Shown piece after piece: positions 1 through 8,740 of a DNA stretch of 64,000 nucleotides. The stretch lies in contig NZ_KB907208.1 in NCBI RefSeq assembly GCF_000381885.1, positions 434,001 through 498,000 on the forward strand. Reading direction: 5' to 3'. The stretch's first letter is position 1, and each line of letters starts with the position of its first letter. A model generated the notes under the pieces. The model searched no databases. It saw nothing but the letters and a program-made list of their open reading frames with translations, and was not told the DNA's origin. Made by a program: the position numbers and the translations under genes. Origin of the DNA: Actinomadura atramentaria DSM 43919. Lineage in GTDB: Bacteria > Actinomycetota > Actinomycetes > Streptosporangiales > Streptosporangiaceae.

Positions 1-111
1 GCCGAAGTGGTCTCGCCCGAGGAACTGGGCCCGAACTACATCATCCCGAGCGTCTTCCACCCGGACGTGGCGAGCCGCGTCGCGGGCGCGGTCCGCGACG
101 CGAGCGTGTAA
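1..111 (+). CDS. NAD-dependent malic enzyme, C-terminal end (partial)
   Basis: The window opens inside a reading frame whose last 36 residues include PNYIIPSVFHPDVASRVA and end in TAA. This tail resembles the C-terminus of NAD(P)-dependent malic enzymes (malate to pyruvate plus CO2), where an IIPSxFDPRV segment precedes a short alanine-rich end. The catalytic domain lies outside the window, so the assignment rests on the tail alone. A dispersed repeat begins directly after the stop codon. Confidence 0.55.
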   Translation, partial: AEVVSPEELGPNYIIPSVFHPDVASRVAGAVRDASV

Positions 112-248
112 TTGTGGGGGGCGACCCCCCACGCCCCCCGCGGCGCGAAGCGTCGCATCCTCGCTCCGCTGGCGCTCCGCTGCGGTGCGACCCTTCGCGC
201 TGCGCGCGCCCGGCCGCTCGCTGACGCTCGCGGCCGTGCGCCCGCCGG
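112..248 (+). repeat. Dispersed ~140-bp element, copy A
   Basis: This starts directly after the malic enzyme stop with a G/C inverted repeat (TGTGGGGGG, 2-4 base loop, CCCCCCAC). It continues through a C/G-rich body that matches, in reverse complement, 22264-22408 and 60545-60680. The shared order is hairpin, CCCCGCGGCGCG, a GCATCCTC-like block, CGCTGGCGCTC, then GGCTCGCGGCCGTGCG. The hairpin placed directly after a stop suggests a role as terminator or mRNA 3' end. No coding potential. Confidence 0.7.
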
Positions 249-505
249 AACCCCCCAGGGTCACTGTGGGCGTGCGACTGTCCAAACCCCCTGTGGCTCG
301 CGGCCGTGTGCCCGCCGGAACCCCCGGGGTCACTGTGGGCGTGTGACTGTCTGAACCCCCTGTGGCTCGCGGCCATGCGCCCGCCAGTGATCCCACGGGT
401 TTCTGTGCGCGTTCGGCCGTCCGAACCCCCTGTGGCTCGCGGCCGTGTGCCCGCCGGAACTCCCAGAGTCACCGGCGGGCGTGCGTCGTCTGAACCCCGG
501 ACGCG
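226..505 (+). repeat. Tandem array of about four ~70-bp units
   Basis: Four degenerate direct repeats begin with GCTCGCGGCC at 226, 296, 365 and 435, a period of 69-70 bases. Each unit runs GCTCGCGGCCGTGYGCCCGCCGGAA, then a GGGTCACTGTGGGCGTG block, then a CTGAACCCCCTGTG end. The array grows out of the right end of the dispersed element and fills most of the gap between genes. A 70-base period is not a multiple of three and open frames through it differ between units, so it is not coding. Confidence 0.75.
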
Positions 506-516
506 TGCCTCGGGTT

Positions 517-1140
517 CTAGCGGGCGTTCTTGCCCGCGAAGATCTTCTCTCGGCGGCGGGGCCAGACGCCGCCGTACCAGAGGATGATCGCGCCGGTCAC
601 CAGGGCGGCGGCGCCGGTCGCGCCGCGGGCCCACAGGACGCCGGAGTCGGGGCCGGTGTGGGGGAGTTTGTCGGGCTTGCGGGTGGGCTTGTGCGACGGC
701 GCGTGCGACGGCTTGTGCGTGGGCGCCGCGGCGGCCTTCTTGCAGTTCGCCTTCAGGTACTTCGACAGGACCGCCACGCCGTGGACCGTCACGCGGACCT
801 CGGTGCGGCGGTCCTCCCGCAGGGTGACGGTCGTCGCGCGGGACGCCTTGCCGTCGAGCGTGACGGGGACGGCGGGCGTGCCGTCGTCGAGTTCGACGGC
901 GAGGTCGGTCCTGTCGCCGGAGGTGTTGCGGACGTCGATCGTGACCTTGCGCGCCGGGCACGACACCGCGCCGATCGTCACCGCGACGGGGAAGCGCGTC
1001 GGCGACGCAGACACCGACGGCGCCGTCTTGTTCGGGCCCGACGCGTCCGACTCGGTGGCCCACTTCACCAGCGGCGGCACCGCGATGACCAGCCCGATCA
1101 CGAAGAACACGGCGGCGATGACGACCCTGGGCAACTGCAT
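517..1140 (-). CDS. Cell-wall protein with LPXTG-type sorting signal
   Basis: A 207-residue protein. It has an N-terminal hydrophobic segment (about residues 5-25, signal peptide or anchor) and a central beta-rich region (about 45-135) with two cysteines. A Lys/Pro/His/Ser-rich linker follows (THKPSHAPSHKPTRKP). The C-terminus is LPHTG, a hydrophobic stretch of about 25 residues, and a basic tail (RRREK). LPXTG plus membrane span plus positive tail is the classical sortase sorting signal, so the protein is probably anchored to peptidoglycan. No sortase gene is in the window. The globular part is not recognised. It is transcribed toward the tandem repeat array. Confidence 0.75.
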   Translation of the reverse strand: MQLPRVVIAAVFFVIGLVIAVPPLVKWATESDASGPNKTAPSVSASPTRFPVAVTIGAVSCPARKVTIDVRNTSGDRTDLAVELDDGTPAVPVTLDGKASRATTVTLREDRRTEVRVTVHGVAVLSKYLKANCKKAAAAPTHKPSHAPSHKPTRKPDKLPHTGPDSGVLWARGATGAAALVTGAIILWYGGVWPRRREKIFAGKNAR

Positions 1141-1310
1141 CGCGTCCTCCCCGCCCCGCCGGGCCGCGTGCCGGGCGGGTGGCAGATGATCGTAAGCGAT
1201 TCTTCACGGACACTCTCAGTCTGCCGATATCCGGGAGGATAGGAAGGGCTTACAGGGCAACGGACGGCCGGACGTACCGCGCGGACCCCCGAACGCGCAT
1301 CATTGACTGC

Positions 1311-1883
1311 ATGGAAGACGGCATCAGGGTCGGGGTCCTGCTCGTCGCGACCCCGCAGCTCGACGACCCGAACTTCAGGCGCACGGTCGTCCTCGTCGTG
1401 GAGCACGAGACGGCCGGGGGTACGCTCGGGGTCGTCCTCAACCGGCCGACGGAGGTCCCGGTGGACCGCATCCTCCCGCCCTGGGCCGAACTGGTGACGG
1501 GACCGCCGTTCGTCTTCCAGGGCGGCCCGGTCGCCCTGGACAACGCGCTGGCCCTGGCGCGGCTGCCCGGCGACGGGGAGCCGCTCGGCTGGCGCGGGCT
1601 GGACTGCGACGAGGTCGCGCGGGTCGGGCTGGTGGACCTGGACGCCCCGCCGTCGCTGCTGGCGGCGGAACTGCTCCAGCTCCGCGTGTTCGCCGGGTAC
1701 GCGGGCTGGTCGGCGGGACAGCTCCGCAAGGAGATCGAGGAGGGCGCCTGGTACCTGGTGCCCGCCGAGTCGGGGGACGTCTTCGCGGGCGAGCCGGACC
1801 GGCTCTGGCAGCAGGTCCTGCGCCGCCAGGGCGGCGACCTGGCCTTCGTCTCGACTTTTCCGGACGACCCGACGCTGAACTAA
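1311..1883 (+). CDS. YqgE/AlgH family protein (UPF0301)
   Basis: A 190-residue protein matching UPF0301 (YqgE/AlgH) in length and motifs. It begins GVLLVATPQLDDPNF, followed by TVVLVVEHE, GTLGVVLNRPT and FQGGPV, and later FAGYAGWSAGQL before the C-terminal segment. The family has a conserved fold but no firmly established biochemical role. The ATG at 1311 places the MEDGIRVG start at the usual family position. The frame is open further upstream, but that extension is not family-like. It is followed after 10 bases by DUF3039. Confidence 0.85.
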   Translation: MEDGIRVGVLLVATPQLDDPNFRRTVVLVVEHETAGGTLGVVLNRPTEVPVDRILPPWAELVTGPPFVFQGGPVALDNALALARLPGDGEPLGWRGLDCDEVARVGLVDLDAPPSLLAAELLQLRVFAGYAGWSAGQLRKEIEEGAWYLVPAESGDVFAGEPDRLWQQVLRRQGGDLAFVSTFPDDPTLN

Positions 1884-1886
1884 GGT
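1881..1886 (+). promoter_or_regulatory. -10 element TAAGGT of a leaderless promoter
   Basis: TAAGGT ends 7 bases before the GTG at 1894, the spacing expected when transcription begins at the start codon. It overlaps the upstream stop codon. It supports 1894 rather than the in-frame GTG at 1885 as the DUF3039 start. Confidence 0.45.
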
Positions 1887-1893
1887 GGCGAGC

Positions 1894-2127
1894 GTGAGCA
1901 CGAAGATCCTTCCCGAGAGCGACACCCGGCCGGACCTGTCCCAGGGCGACGGCGACCACGAGCGGTTCGCCCACTACGTGGACAAGACCAAGATGACCGA
2001 GAGCGCGGTGACCGGCACGCCCGTGATCGCGCTGTGCGGCAAGGTCTGGGTGCCGAGCCGGAACCCGGAGAAGTACCCGGTGTGCCCGGAGTGCAAGGAG
2101 ATCTACAGCACGATGCGGCGCGACTGA
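1894..2127 (+). CDS. DUF3039 small zinc-ribbon-like protein
   Basis: A 77-residue protein (80 if GTG 1885 is used). It has the DUF3039 pattern, HERFAHYV in the middle, then TPVIALCGKVWVPSRNP and VCPECKEIY near the end. The three cysteines and the histidine could bind a metal. The function is unknown, but the family is widely conserved in actinobacteria, often near the helicase found here next. The start was chosen from the TAAGGT hexamer 7 bases upstream. Confidence 0.8.
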   Translation: MSTKILPESDTRPDLSQGDGDHERFAHYVDKTKMTESAVTGTPVIALCGKVWVPSRNPEKYPVCPECKEIYSTMRRD

Positions 2128-2260
2128 GCCGAGCGGCGCGGTCTCCGGCCTCCGCGCGGGGCCGGGGCCGTCCTGTGCCCGGGTCCGGGGACGGGAGGCT
2201 CGCCGCATCCGGGGCCGCCGCGCGCGTTCTGTCGGTCGGACTGGGTAGCCTTCGGAGACC

Positions 2261-4030
2261 GTGAGCACCTTCGCCGCACCCGACATGCCCCCCGCGTTCC
2301 CCGAACGCGCCGCCTGGGGGACCGCGTCGTCCCTGCGCGCCTGGCAGCAGCAGGCGCTGGAGGCGTACTTCGGCCGGGACGGGTCGGGCCCCGGCCCGCG
2401 CGACTTCCTCACCGTCGCGACGCCCGGCGCGGGCAAGACCACGTTCGCGCTCCGGCTGGCCCGCGAGCTGCTGGACCGGCACCTGGTCGCGGCGATCACG
2501 ATCGTCTGCCCGACCGAGCACCTGAAGCGGCAGTGGGCGGAGTCGGCGGCGCGCGTCGGCATCAAGATCGACCCGGAGTACCAGAACGGGCAGGGCGCGG
2601 TCGGCCGCGAGTTCCACGGCATCGCCGTCACGTACGCGACGGTCGCGGCGCGGCCGCCGCTGCACCGCAACCGCACCGAGGCCCGCAAGACGCTGGTGAT
2701 CTTCGACGAGGTCCACCACGCGGGCGACGGGCTGTCCTGGGGCGACGCGGTGCGCGAGGCGTTCGAGCCCGCCGCGCGGCGGCTGTCGCTGTCGGGGACG
2801 CCGTTCCGCACCGACATCAACCCCATCCCGTTCGTCCAGTACGAGGAGGGGCCGGACGGAATCCGCCGCAGCCGCGCCGACTACACCTACGGGTACGGGC
2901 CCGCGCTGGCGGACGGCGTCGTCCGCCCGGTGATCTTCCTGGCGTACGCGGGCGAGATGCGCTGGCGCACCCGCGCGGGCGACGAGATCACCGCGACGCT
3001 CGGCGAACCCCTCACCCAGGACCAGACGTCCCAGGCGTGGCGCGCCGCCCTCGACCCCAAGGGCGACTGGATGCGGCAGGTGCTCGCCGCCGCCGACCGG
3101 CGGCTCACCGAGCTGCGCCGCGCGATCCCCGACGCGGGCGGGCTCGTCATCGCCACCGACCACGAGGCGGCGCGCGCGTACGCCAAGATGCTGCGGGCGG
3201 TGTGCGGGCAGGGGGCGACGATCGTCCTGTCCGACGACCCGGGCGCGTCCAGGAAGATCCAGACGTTCGCCGCGTCCGACGACCGGTGGATGGTCGCGGT
3301 GCGGATGGTGTCCGAGGGCGTCGACATCCCGCGCCTCGCGGTCGGCGTGTACGCGACGTCCACGAGCACGCCGCTGTTCTTCGCGCAGGCGATCGGCCGG
3401 TTCGTGCGCGCGCGGCGGCGCGGGGAGACCGCGTCGGTGTTCCTGCCGTCGGTGCCGACGCTGATGGGGCACGCGGCGGAGATGGAGACCGAGCGCGACC
3501 ACGTGCTGGACCGGCCCGTCCGCGAGGACGGTCTGGACGACGACCTGCTCGCGGAGGCGAACCGGCAGCGGGACACGCCCGACGCGGTGGGGGAGGAGCT
3601 GTCGTTCGAGACGGTCGAGGCGTCGGCGACGTTCGACCGCGTCCTGTACGACGGCGGCGAGTTCGGCATGCAGGCCGCGCCGGGTTCCGCCGAGGAAGAG
3701 GAGTTCCTGGGCATCCCGGGGCTGCTGGAGCCCGAGCAGGTGGGGCAGTTGCTGCGCAAGCGGCAGGCCGAGCAGATCGCCAAGGAGCGGAAGACCAGGA
3801 CGGGCGATCCCCGGCAGGACCGCACGGCCGCCGAGGACCTGCACGCCCTGCGCAAGGAGCTGAACGGCCTGGTCGGGGCGTGGAGCCACCGGACGGGCCA
3901 GCCGCACGGCGTGATCCACACCGAACTGCGCCGCACCTGCGGCGGCCCCCCGCTGGCCCAGGCGAGCGGCACGGAGGTCCGCCGCCGCATCGAGAAGATC
4001 CGCGAATGGGCGTCCCGCCGCCGGAACTGA
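2261..4030 (+). CDS. DEAD/DEAH-box superfamily 2 helicase
   Basis: A 589-residue SF2 helicase. RecA1 carries Walker A TPGAGKT (residues 54-60), CPTEHLKRQW (about 83-92), DEVH (149-152) and the SGTPFR motif III. RecA2 carries VSEGVDIPRL and the motif VI-like QAIGRFVRARRR (about 375-386). A charged C-terminal region follows, rich in Glu and Lys, with no recognised extra domain. It most resembles actinobacterial stand-alone helicases of the UvrB/RAD25-like (COG1061) group, so a DNA or RNA remodelling role is inferred. GTG start; TAGCCT lies 9 bases upstream, close to the leaderless spacing seen in other genes. Confidence 0.85.
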   Translation: MSTFAAPDMPPAFPERAAWGTASSLRAWQQQALEAYFGRDGSGPGPRDFLTVATPGAGKTTFALRLARELLDRHLVAAITIVCPTEHLKRQWAESAARVGIKIDPEYQNGQGAVGREFHGIAVTYATVAARPPLHRNRTEARKTLVIFDEVHHAGDGLSWGDAVREAFEPAARRLSLSGTPFRTDINPIPFVQYEEGPDGIRRSRADYTYGYGPALADGVVRPVIFLAYAGEMRWRTRAGDEITATLGEPLTQDQTSQAWRAALDPKGDWMRQVLAAADRRLTELRRAIPDAGGLVIATDHEAARAYAKMLRAVCGQGATIVLSDDPGASRKIQTFAASDDRWMVAVRMVSEGVDIPRLAVGVYATSTSTPLFFAQAIGRFVRARRRGETASVFLPSVPTLMGHAAEMETERDHVLDRPVREDGLDDDLLAEANRQRDTPDAVGEELSFETVEASATFDRVLYDGGEFGMQAAPGSAEEEEFLGIPGLLEPEQVGQLLRKRQAEQIAKERKTRTGDPRQDRTAAEDLHALRKELNGLVGAWSHRTGQPHGVIHTELRRTCGGPPLAQASGTEVRRRIEKIREWASRRRN

Positions 4031-4038
4031 CGGGCGCG

Positions 4039-4680
4039 TCAGCGCAGAGCCGTCACGATCCGTTCTGCGATCTCCGACGGCGTGCCCTCGATCGACACGA
4101 CCAGTGCCTCGTCGGGCCCGGGGGGTTCGAGGTCGTGGAACTGGCTGTTGAGCAGTTCGGCCTGGAAGAAGTGGCCCATGCGGCTGCGCATGCGCGCCTC
4201 GATGGTGGCCTGGGCTCCGTCGAGGTAGACGATCAGCATGTCCTCGCCCGCGCCGAGCATTTCGCGGTAGGAGCGTTTGAGGGCGGAGCAGCTGATGACG
4301 ACGGGGTGGCCGGACTCGACGCGGTCGCGCAGCCAGGCGGCGATCTCGCGGAGCCAGGGCCGGCGGTCCTCGTCGGTGAGGGGTGTGCCGTCGGCCATCT
4401 TGGCGACGTTCTCGGGGCTGTGGAAGTCGTCGCCCTCTTCGTAGTCGCGGCCGAGGCGGCGCGCGAGGATGCGCCCGATCGTGGACTTGCCGCTGCCCGC
4501 GACGCCCATCACGAGGATGACCGGCGGGAGGTCGGCCGCCGCCGCGTGGTCGGTCCCGCGCGCCGCGGCCTCCGCCACCGCGTCCGGGCCGCCCGCGCCG
4601 CTGTCGGCGGTTGCGTCGGGAGCGCCCTCGCCCGTGCCGGGAGCGGGGGTTTCGGGGTTGTGGGGGTTGTTTCGGGTCAC
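4039..4680 (-). CDS. gntK: Gluconokinase (GntK type)
   Basis: A 213-residue protein. The P-loop GVAGSGKS (residues 59-66) is followed by GDDFHSPENVAKMADG and PLTDEDRRPWL, the signature of thermoresistant gluconokinase. CSALKRSYR and an SRMGHFF segment complete the family pattern. It phosphorylates gluconate to 6-phosphogluconate. The first 50 residues are Ala/Pro/Gly-rich and absent from typical 160-175-residue members. The GTG start overlaps the pncA stop as GTGA, but a shorter internal start cannot be excluded. Confidence 0.88.
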   Translation of the reverse strand: MTRNNPHNPETPAPGTGEGAPDATADSGAGGPDAVAEAAARGTDHAAAADLPPVILVMGVAGSGKSTIGRILARRLGRDYEEGDDFHSPENVAKMADGTPLTDEDRRPWLREIAAWLRDRVESGHPVVISCSALKRSYREMLGAGEDMLIVYLDGAQATIEARMRSRMGHFFQAELLNSQFHDLEPPGPDEALVVSIEGTPSEIAERIVTALR

Positions 4681-5255
4681 GTTGCCGGGAGGGGGGTGCC
4701 GGTGAGTCCGACGCCCGCCGCGCGGAGTTCGGTCAGGGCCCGGTCGGTGGTGTCGGGGGCGACGCCCGCCGTCAGGTCCAGGAGGACCCGGGTGCGGAAA
4801 CCCGCGCGGGCCGCGTCGGCGGCGGTGGCGCGGACGCAGTGGTCGGTGGCGATGCCGACGACGTCCACGTCGGTGACGTCGTGGGCGGTGAGCCAGTCGG
4901 CCAGGGGCGTCCCGGCGTCGTCGGCGCCCTCGAAGCCGCTGTAGGCGGCGGTGGTGCGGCCCTTGCTGAACACCGTCTCGATCGGGGCGAGGTCGAGCGC
5001 CGGGTGGAAGTCCGCGCCGGGCGTCCCGATGACGCAGTGCGGCGGCCACGACTCGACGTAGTCGGGCTCGGGGGAGAAGTGCGGTCCCGGGTCCAGGTGG
5101 AAGTCGCGGGTGGCGACGACGTGGTCGTACTCGGCGCGGTGCCGGGCGACGTGCAGCGTCACGGCGGCCGCGACCGCCGCGCCCCCGCCGACCGCCAGCG
5201 AGCCGCCCTCGCAGAAGTCGTTCTGCACGTCCACGATGATCAGCGCCTTGCCCAT
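4677..5255 (-). CDS. pncA: Nicotinamidase
   Basis: A 192-residue isochorismatase-fold amidase converting nicotinamide to nicotinate. Catalytic residues are visible: D9 in VDVQNDF, K98 in FSKGR and C140 in ATDHCV. The metal-site segment RDFHLDPGPH (D51, H53, H59) is also present. It is transcribed just downstream of the nicotinate phosphoribosyltransferase, giving two successive steps of NAD salvage in one run of genes. Its last bases overlap the gntK start. Confidence 0.92.
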   Translation of the reverse strand: MGKALIIVDVQNDFCEGGSLAVGGGAAVAAAVTLHVARHRAEYDHVVATRDFHLDPGPHFSPEPDYVESWPPHCVIGTPGADFHPALDLAPIETVFSKGRTTAAYSGFEGADDAGTPLADWLTAHDVTDVDVVGIATDHCVRATAADAARAGFRTRVLLDLTAGVAPDTTDRALTELRAAGVGLTGTPLPAT

Positions 5256-5319
5256 ACCGCCCCCATGCCGCCCCTTCGTCCGCTCTCGTGAAGTATCTCC
5301 CCTGGCGGGTGCCGGGTAT

Positions 5320-6630
5320 TCACCCGCCCGCGACGATCTCCGTGGGGATCGCCGGTTCGCCGCGCGACAACTGCCGGGCCTGCGGCGGCAGCTCGGCCAG
5401 CGAGGCGCGGTGCCGGTCGCGGGCCGCCGCGAGCGGTTCGCGGCCGACGATCTCGCCGTCCGCCACCAGCGGGACCTGCAGCGCGCGGTCTCGCGCGCCC
5501 GCCGCCGCGTCGCCGACCGTCACGACCTCCGCGCAGGCGGTGCCGCGCACGTCCACGCGGCGCAGCGCCGACTTGCGGCCGCCCACGGTCGGCTTGCCGG
5601 TGGACCGCTTGGCGACGGACCGCAGCGGCGCGTCCGGGCCGGGCCCGTCCGCGCGGGCGACGAGCTTGTAGACCAGCGACGCGGTGGGCGCGCCCGAGCC
5701 CGTCACCAGGGACGTTCCCACGCCGTAGCCGTCCACCGGCGCGGCGGCGAGCGCGGCGATGCCGTACTCGTCGAGGTCGCCGGTGACGATGATGCGGGTG
5801 TCGCGGGCGCCGAGCGCGTCGAGCTGGCCGCGCACGCGGCGGGCCAGTTCGCCGAGGTCGCCGCTGTCGATGCGGACGGCGCCGAGTTCGGGCCCGGCCA
5901 GTTCGACGGCCGTCCGGACGGCGCGTTCCACGTCGTAGGTGTCGACGAGCAGCGTCGTGGACTTGCCGAGCGAGTCGAGCTGCGCCGCGAACGCGTGCCG
6001 CTCGCTGTCGTGCAGCATCGTGAACGCGTGCGCGGCCGTCCCGCCGGTCGGGACGCCGTAGGCGCGGCCCGCCGCGAGGTTCGACGTCGTGGCGAACCCG
6101 GCGACGTACGCGGCGCGCGCGGCGGCGACGGCGGCGCGCTCGTGGGTGCGCCGCGACCCCATCTCGATCAGCGGCCGGTCCCCGGCGGCGAGCGCCATCC
6201 GCGACGCGGCGGCGGCGATGGCGCAGTCGTGGTTGAGGATCGACAGCACGACGGTCTCCAGCAGCACCGCCTCGGCGAACGTGCCCTCCACGACGAGGAT
6301 CGGGGAGTTGGGGAAGAAGCACTCGCCCTCGGCGTAGCCGCGCACGTCGCCGGTGAAGCGGTAGTCCGCGAGCCACGCGGCGGTGGGCTCGTCCACGACG
6401 CCCCTGCCGGTGAGGAAGTCCAGTTCGTCCGCGTCGAACCGGAAGTCGGCGATGGCGTCCAGGACGCGGCCGGTGCCCCCGACGACCCCGTACCGGCGGC
6501 CGGGCGGCAGGCTCCGCGCGAACACCTCGAACACCGAGCGCCGGTCGGCGGTGCCCGAGCGCAGCGCGGCCTGGAGCATCGTCAGCTCGTACTGGTCGGT
6601 CAGCAGCCCGGTGCTCTCGCGCATGTCCAC
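5320..6630 (-). CDS. pncB: Nicotinate phosphoribosyltransferase
   Basis: A 436-residue enzyme making nicotinate mononucleotide from nicotinate and PRPP. It opens with [15 protein letters not shown], and has [52 protein letters not shown] and the phosphate-binding [13 protein letters not shown] 6630 was chosen because TAATGT lies 7 bases before it. The ATG two codons later (6624) is the alternative. In mycobacteria pncB1 is also divergent from clpS, as here. Confidence 0.92.
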   Translation of the reverse strand: MDMRESTGLLTDQYELTMLQAALRSGTADRRSVFEVFARSLPPGRRYGVVGGTGRVLDAIADFRFDADELDFLTGRGVVDEPTAAWLADYRFTGDVRGYAEGECFFPNSPILVVEGTFAEAVLLETVVLSILNHDCAIAAAASRMALAAGDRPLIEMGSRRTHERAAVAAARAAYVAGFATTSNLAAGRAYGVPTGGTAAHAFTMLHDSERHAFAAQLDSLGKSTTLLVDTYDVERAVRTAVELAGPELGAVRIDSGDLGELARRVRGQLDALGARDTRIIVTGDLDEYGIAALAAAPVDGYGVGTSLVTGSGAPTASLVYKLVARADGPGPDAPLRSVAKRSTGKPTVGGRKSALRRVDVRGTACAEVVTVGDAAAGARDRALQVPLVADGEIVGREPLAAARDRHRASLAELPPQARQLSRGEPAIPTEIVAGG

Positions 6631-6637
6631 GAAAAGA

Positions 6638-6643
6638 ACATTA
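6638..6643 (-). promoter_or_regulatory. -10 element TAATGT of a leaderless pncB promoter
   Basis: On the minus strand TAATGT is separated by 7 bases from the GTG start of pncB. No Shine-Dalgarno sequence is visible, consistent with a leaderless message. Confidence 0.45.
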
Positions 6644-6764
6644 CGGCCACGACCCGGCGCGCCGCCGCTCAGGTCGGCCGCGCGCGATCCGCATAGCATC
6701 GGGGGAAACGGCGTGCGCCCGCCGCGCGGCGGGCGCGTCCGAAGCGCGAGGAAGGAAGGCGGTC

Positions 6765-7061
6765 ATGAGCAGCGCACCGGCACCGGTCGAGCTGGAACGC
6801 CCGGACCTCGGGGAGGCGGCCGACACGGACCGGCCCTGGCTGACGCTCGTCTGGAACGACCCGATCAACACGATGGACTACGTCACCTACGTGTTCCAGC
6901 GGGTGTTCGGCTACGCCAAGCCGAAGGCGGAGAAGCTGATGCTGGACGTCCACCGCAAGGGCCGCGCGGTCGTCGCGAACGGCGGCCGCGAGGAGATGGA
7001 GCGGCACGTCGAGGTGCTGCACTCCTACGGGCTGTGGGCGACGGTGAAACGGGATGACTGA
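6765..7061 (+). CDS. clpS: ATP-dependent Clp protease adaptor ClpS
   Basis: A 98-residue protein with the ClpS core [20 protein letters not shown], then [18 protein letters not shown] and an [19 protein letters not shown] end. ClpS binds ClpC/ClpA N-domains and delivers N-degron substrates. The upstream AGGAAGGAAGG makes a strong ribosome-binding site. The gene overlaps the next one by 8 bases, so the two are probably translationally coupled. Confidence 0.95.
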   Translation: MSSAPAPVELERPDLGEAADTDRPWLTLVWNDPINTMDYVTYVFQRVFGYAKPKAEKLMLDVHRKGRAVVANGGREEMERHVEVLHSYGLWATVKRDD

Positions 7062-7617
7062 CGGCGCGGACGAGTCGAACACGAGCTGGTTCCAGGTCGG
7101 CGCGCGCCCCGGCGGCGTCCGGGTGCGGCTCGGGAGCGACGCGGCGGGCCTGCTGCGCGCGCTGATGGAGCAGTTGCTCGACCTGGTCGGGGACGCGCCG
7201 GACGACGCGTCGGGCCTCGCCGCGTTCGGCATCGCGGAGAGCGCCGAGCGCCCCGACGACCCGGCGCTCGCCCGGCTGTTCCCGGACGGCTACCGGGACG
7301 ACGACGCGGCGGCCGACGAGTTCCGCCGCTTCACCGAACTGGGCCTGCGCGACGCCAAGCGCGAGACGGCGCGCGCGGTCCTCGACGTCCTCGACACCGC
7401 CGACGACGAGCTGACGGCCGAGCTGGACGAGGCCGGCGCGGTCGGCTGGATGCGCGCCGTGAACGACGTCCGCCTGGTCATCGGCACCCGCCTGGACATC
7501 GACGAGGACGGCGACAACCGCCCCGACCTCGACCCCGCCGACCCGCGCGCCGCCCTCTACGCGTTCTACGACTGGCTGACCGCGTTCCAGTCCGCTCTGG
7601 TGTACGCCCTCGAGTAG
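7054..7617 (+). CDS. DUF2017 family protein
   Basis: A 187-residue, acidic, helical protein. It is the conserved partner downstream of clpS in actinobacteria (Rv1332-type). Visible family features are the [20 protein letters not shown] segment and a C-terminal [15 protein letters not shown]. No catalytic motif is evident and the function is unknown. The tight coupling to clpS suggests a part in, or co-regulation with, Clp-dependent proteolysis. Confidence 0.85.
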   Translation: MTDGADESNTSWFQVGARPGGVRVRLGSDAAGLLRALMEQLLDLVGDAPDDASGLAAFGIAESAERPDDPALARLFPDGYRDDDAAADEFRRFTELGLRDAKRETARAVLDVLDTADDELTAELDEAGAVGWMRAVNDVRLVIGTRLDIDEDGDNRPDLDPADPRAALYAFYDWLTAFQSALVYALE

Positions 7618-7669
7618 CCCCGGTTGGTACGTTGGGCGGTCCGAGGCCGCTTCCCGGGAGGACGGCGCG

Positions 7670-8683
7670 ATGACGTTCGAGTCGACCTTCGAGTCCGTGC
7701 GCCGACCCGGACGGCACGGCGGCGCCGCGCACGCCGCCCTGCTGTACGGGTCGCCGGGCGAGTTCGCCCGCGTCGCGGGGGCGCTGTTCGCCGAGGGCCG
7801 CGCGGCGGGCGCGCCGACCGTCGCGGTCCTCGCCCCCGGCACCGCCGAGGTCCTGCACGACCGGCTCGGCGCGGACGGCGTCGAGGACGTCGAGTTCCTG
7901 GACGCCGGAGCCTGGTTCCGCACCCCCGTCCAAGCGCTGGGCGACCTGGAGGAGCGCGCCCGCGCGAGCTGGTGGCCGCGCGGCACGCTGCGCGTGCTGG
8001 CCGAACCGGTCTGGGCGGGCCGCGCCGCCCGCGAGGTCCGCGAGTGGAAGCGCCTGGAGGCGCTGCTGAACGTCGCGCTCGCCGGGACGCCGACCCGGCT
8101 GATGTGCGCCTACGACACCCGGTCGCTGCCGACGCCCGTCCTCGCCGACGCCGCCCGCACCCACCCCGAGCTGGTGGACGGCGCGGGCGCGCGGCCCAGC
8201 GGCGGGTTCGTCGATCCCGGCGACTTCTGCGCCCGGTGCGACGCCGAGCCGCTGCCGGACCCGCCCGCCGGGGCGGCGTGCCGCGCGTTCGCGACCGGCG
8301 GACTGCCGGACGTCCGGGAGTTCCTGGCGCTGGAGGCCGCGCGGCTGGGCGTCCCCGGCGACCGGTCGCTGCCGTTCGTGCTGGCGGTGAACGAGGTCGT
8401 CACGATGGCGCTGCGGGAGGGCGGCGGCGCGGCGGAGATCCGCGTCTGGGCGGAGGGCGGCGAGCTCGTCGGGGACGTCCTGGACCCGCGCTACCGGCTG
8501 GCGGCGGGCTACTTCGGGCTGCTGCCGCCGGGCGCGCCCGCGGCGGCGGGCGCCCCGCCGCGCGCCCGCGCCCACGCGCACCGCCGGGCCGCGACGATGT
8601 GGGCGGTGCGGCGGCTGTGCTCGCTGGTGGAGATCCGCACGGGCGCGCACGGGACGCGCGTCCGGCTCCGCGTCCCCCGCTGA
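7670..8683 (+). CDS. MEDS-domain protein with degenerate HATPase_c output
   Basis: A 337-residue protein. Residues about 20-190 form a MEDS domain (DcmR-type sensory domain), with YDTRSLPTPVLADAARTHPEL like the paralogues at 18300-19217 and 20197-21243. The C-terminal part aligns with anti-sigma-factor HATPase domains but has lost key residues. The N-box reads NEVVTMALREG where paralogues have EVVTNAERHG or EVAANALAHG. The G1 segment is VLDPRYR instead of ISDGGRW, and the last box starts TMWAVRR rather than GLWAVRL. ATP binding is therefore doubtful. GGGAGG supports the ATG. It is inserted between DUF2017 and mec, which are close neighbours in mycobacteria. Confidence 0.8.
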   Translation: MTFESTFESVRRPGRHGGAAHAALLYGSPGEFARVAGALFAEGRAAGAPTVAVLAPGTAEVLHDRLGADGVEDVEFLDAGAWFRTPVQALGDLEERARASWWPRGTLRVLAEPVWAGRAAREVREWKRLEALLNVALAGTPTRLMCAYDTRSLPTPVLADAARTHPELVDGAGARPSGGFVDPGDFCARCDAEPLPDPPAGAACRAFATGGLPDVREFLALEAARLGVPGDRSLPFVLAVNEVVTMALREGGGAAEIRVWAEGGELVGDVLDPRYRLAAGYFGLLPPGAPAAAGAPPRARAHAHRRAATMWAVRRLCSLVEIRTGAHGTRVRLRVPR

Positions 8684-8727
8684 ACCGGCACGGGTGAACC
8701 GGCACGGGTCCGCCGAAACCGCGCGGG

Positions 8728-8733
8728 TACCCT
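8728..8733 (+). promoter_or_regulatory. -10 element TACCCT of a leaderless mec promoter
   Basis: TACCCT ends 7 bases before the ATG at 8741 and no Shine-Dalgarno sequence lies between, so mec is probably transcribed from its own leaderless promoter. Confidence 0.45.
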
Positions 8734-8740
8734 AGCGGGC

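Noticed and set aside
112..587. Small frames through the tandem repeat region
   Set aside because: The 69-70 base repeat period shifts frame between units and the translations are repeat artefacts.
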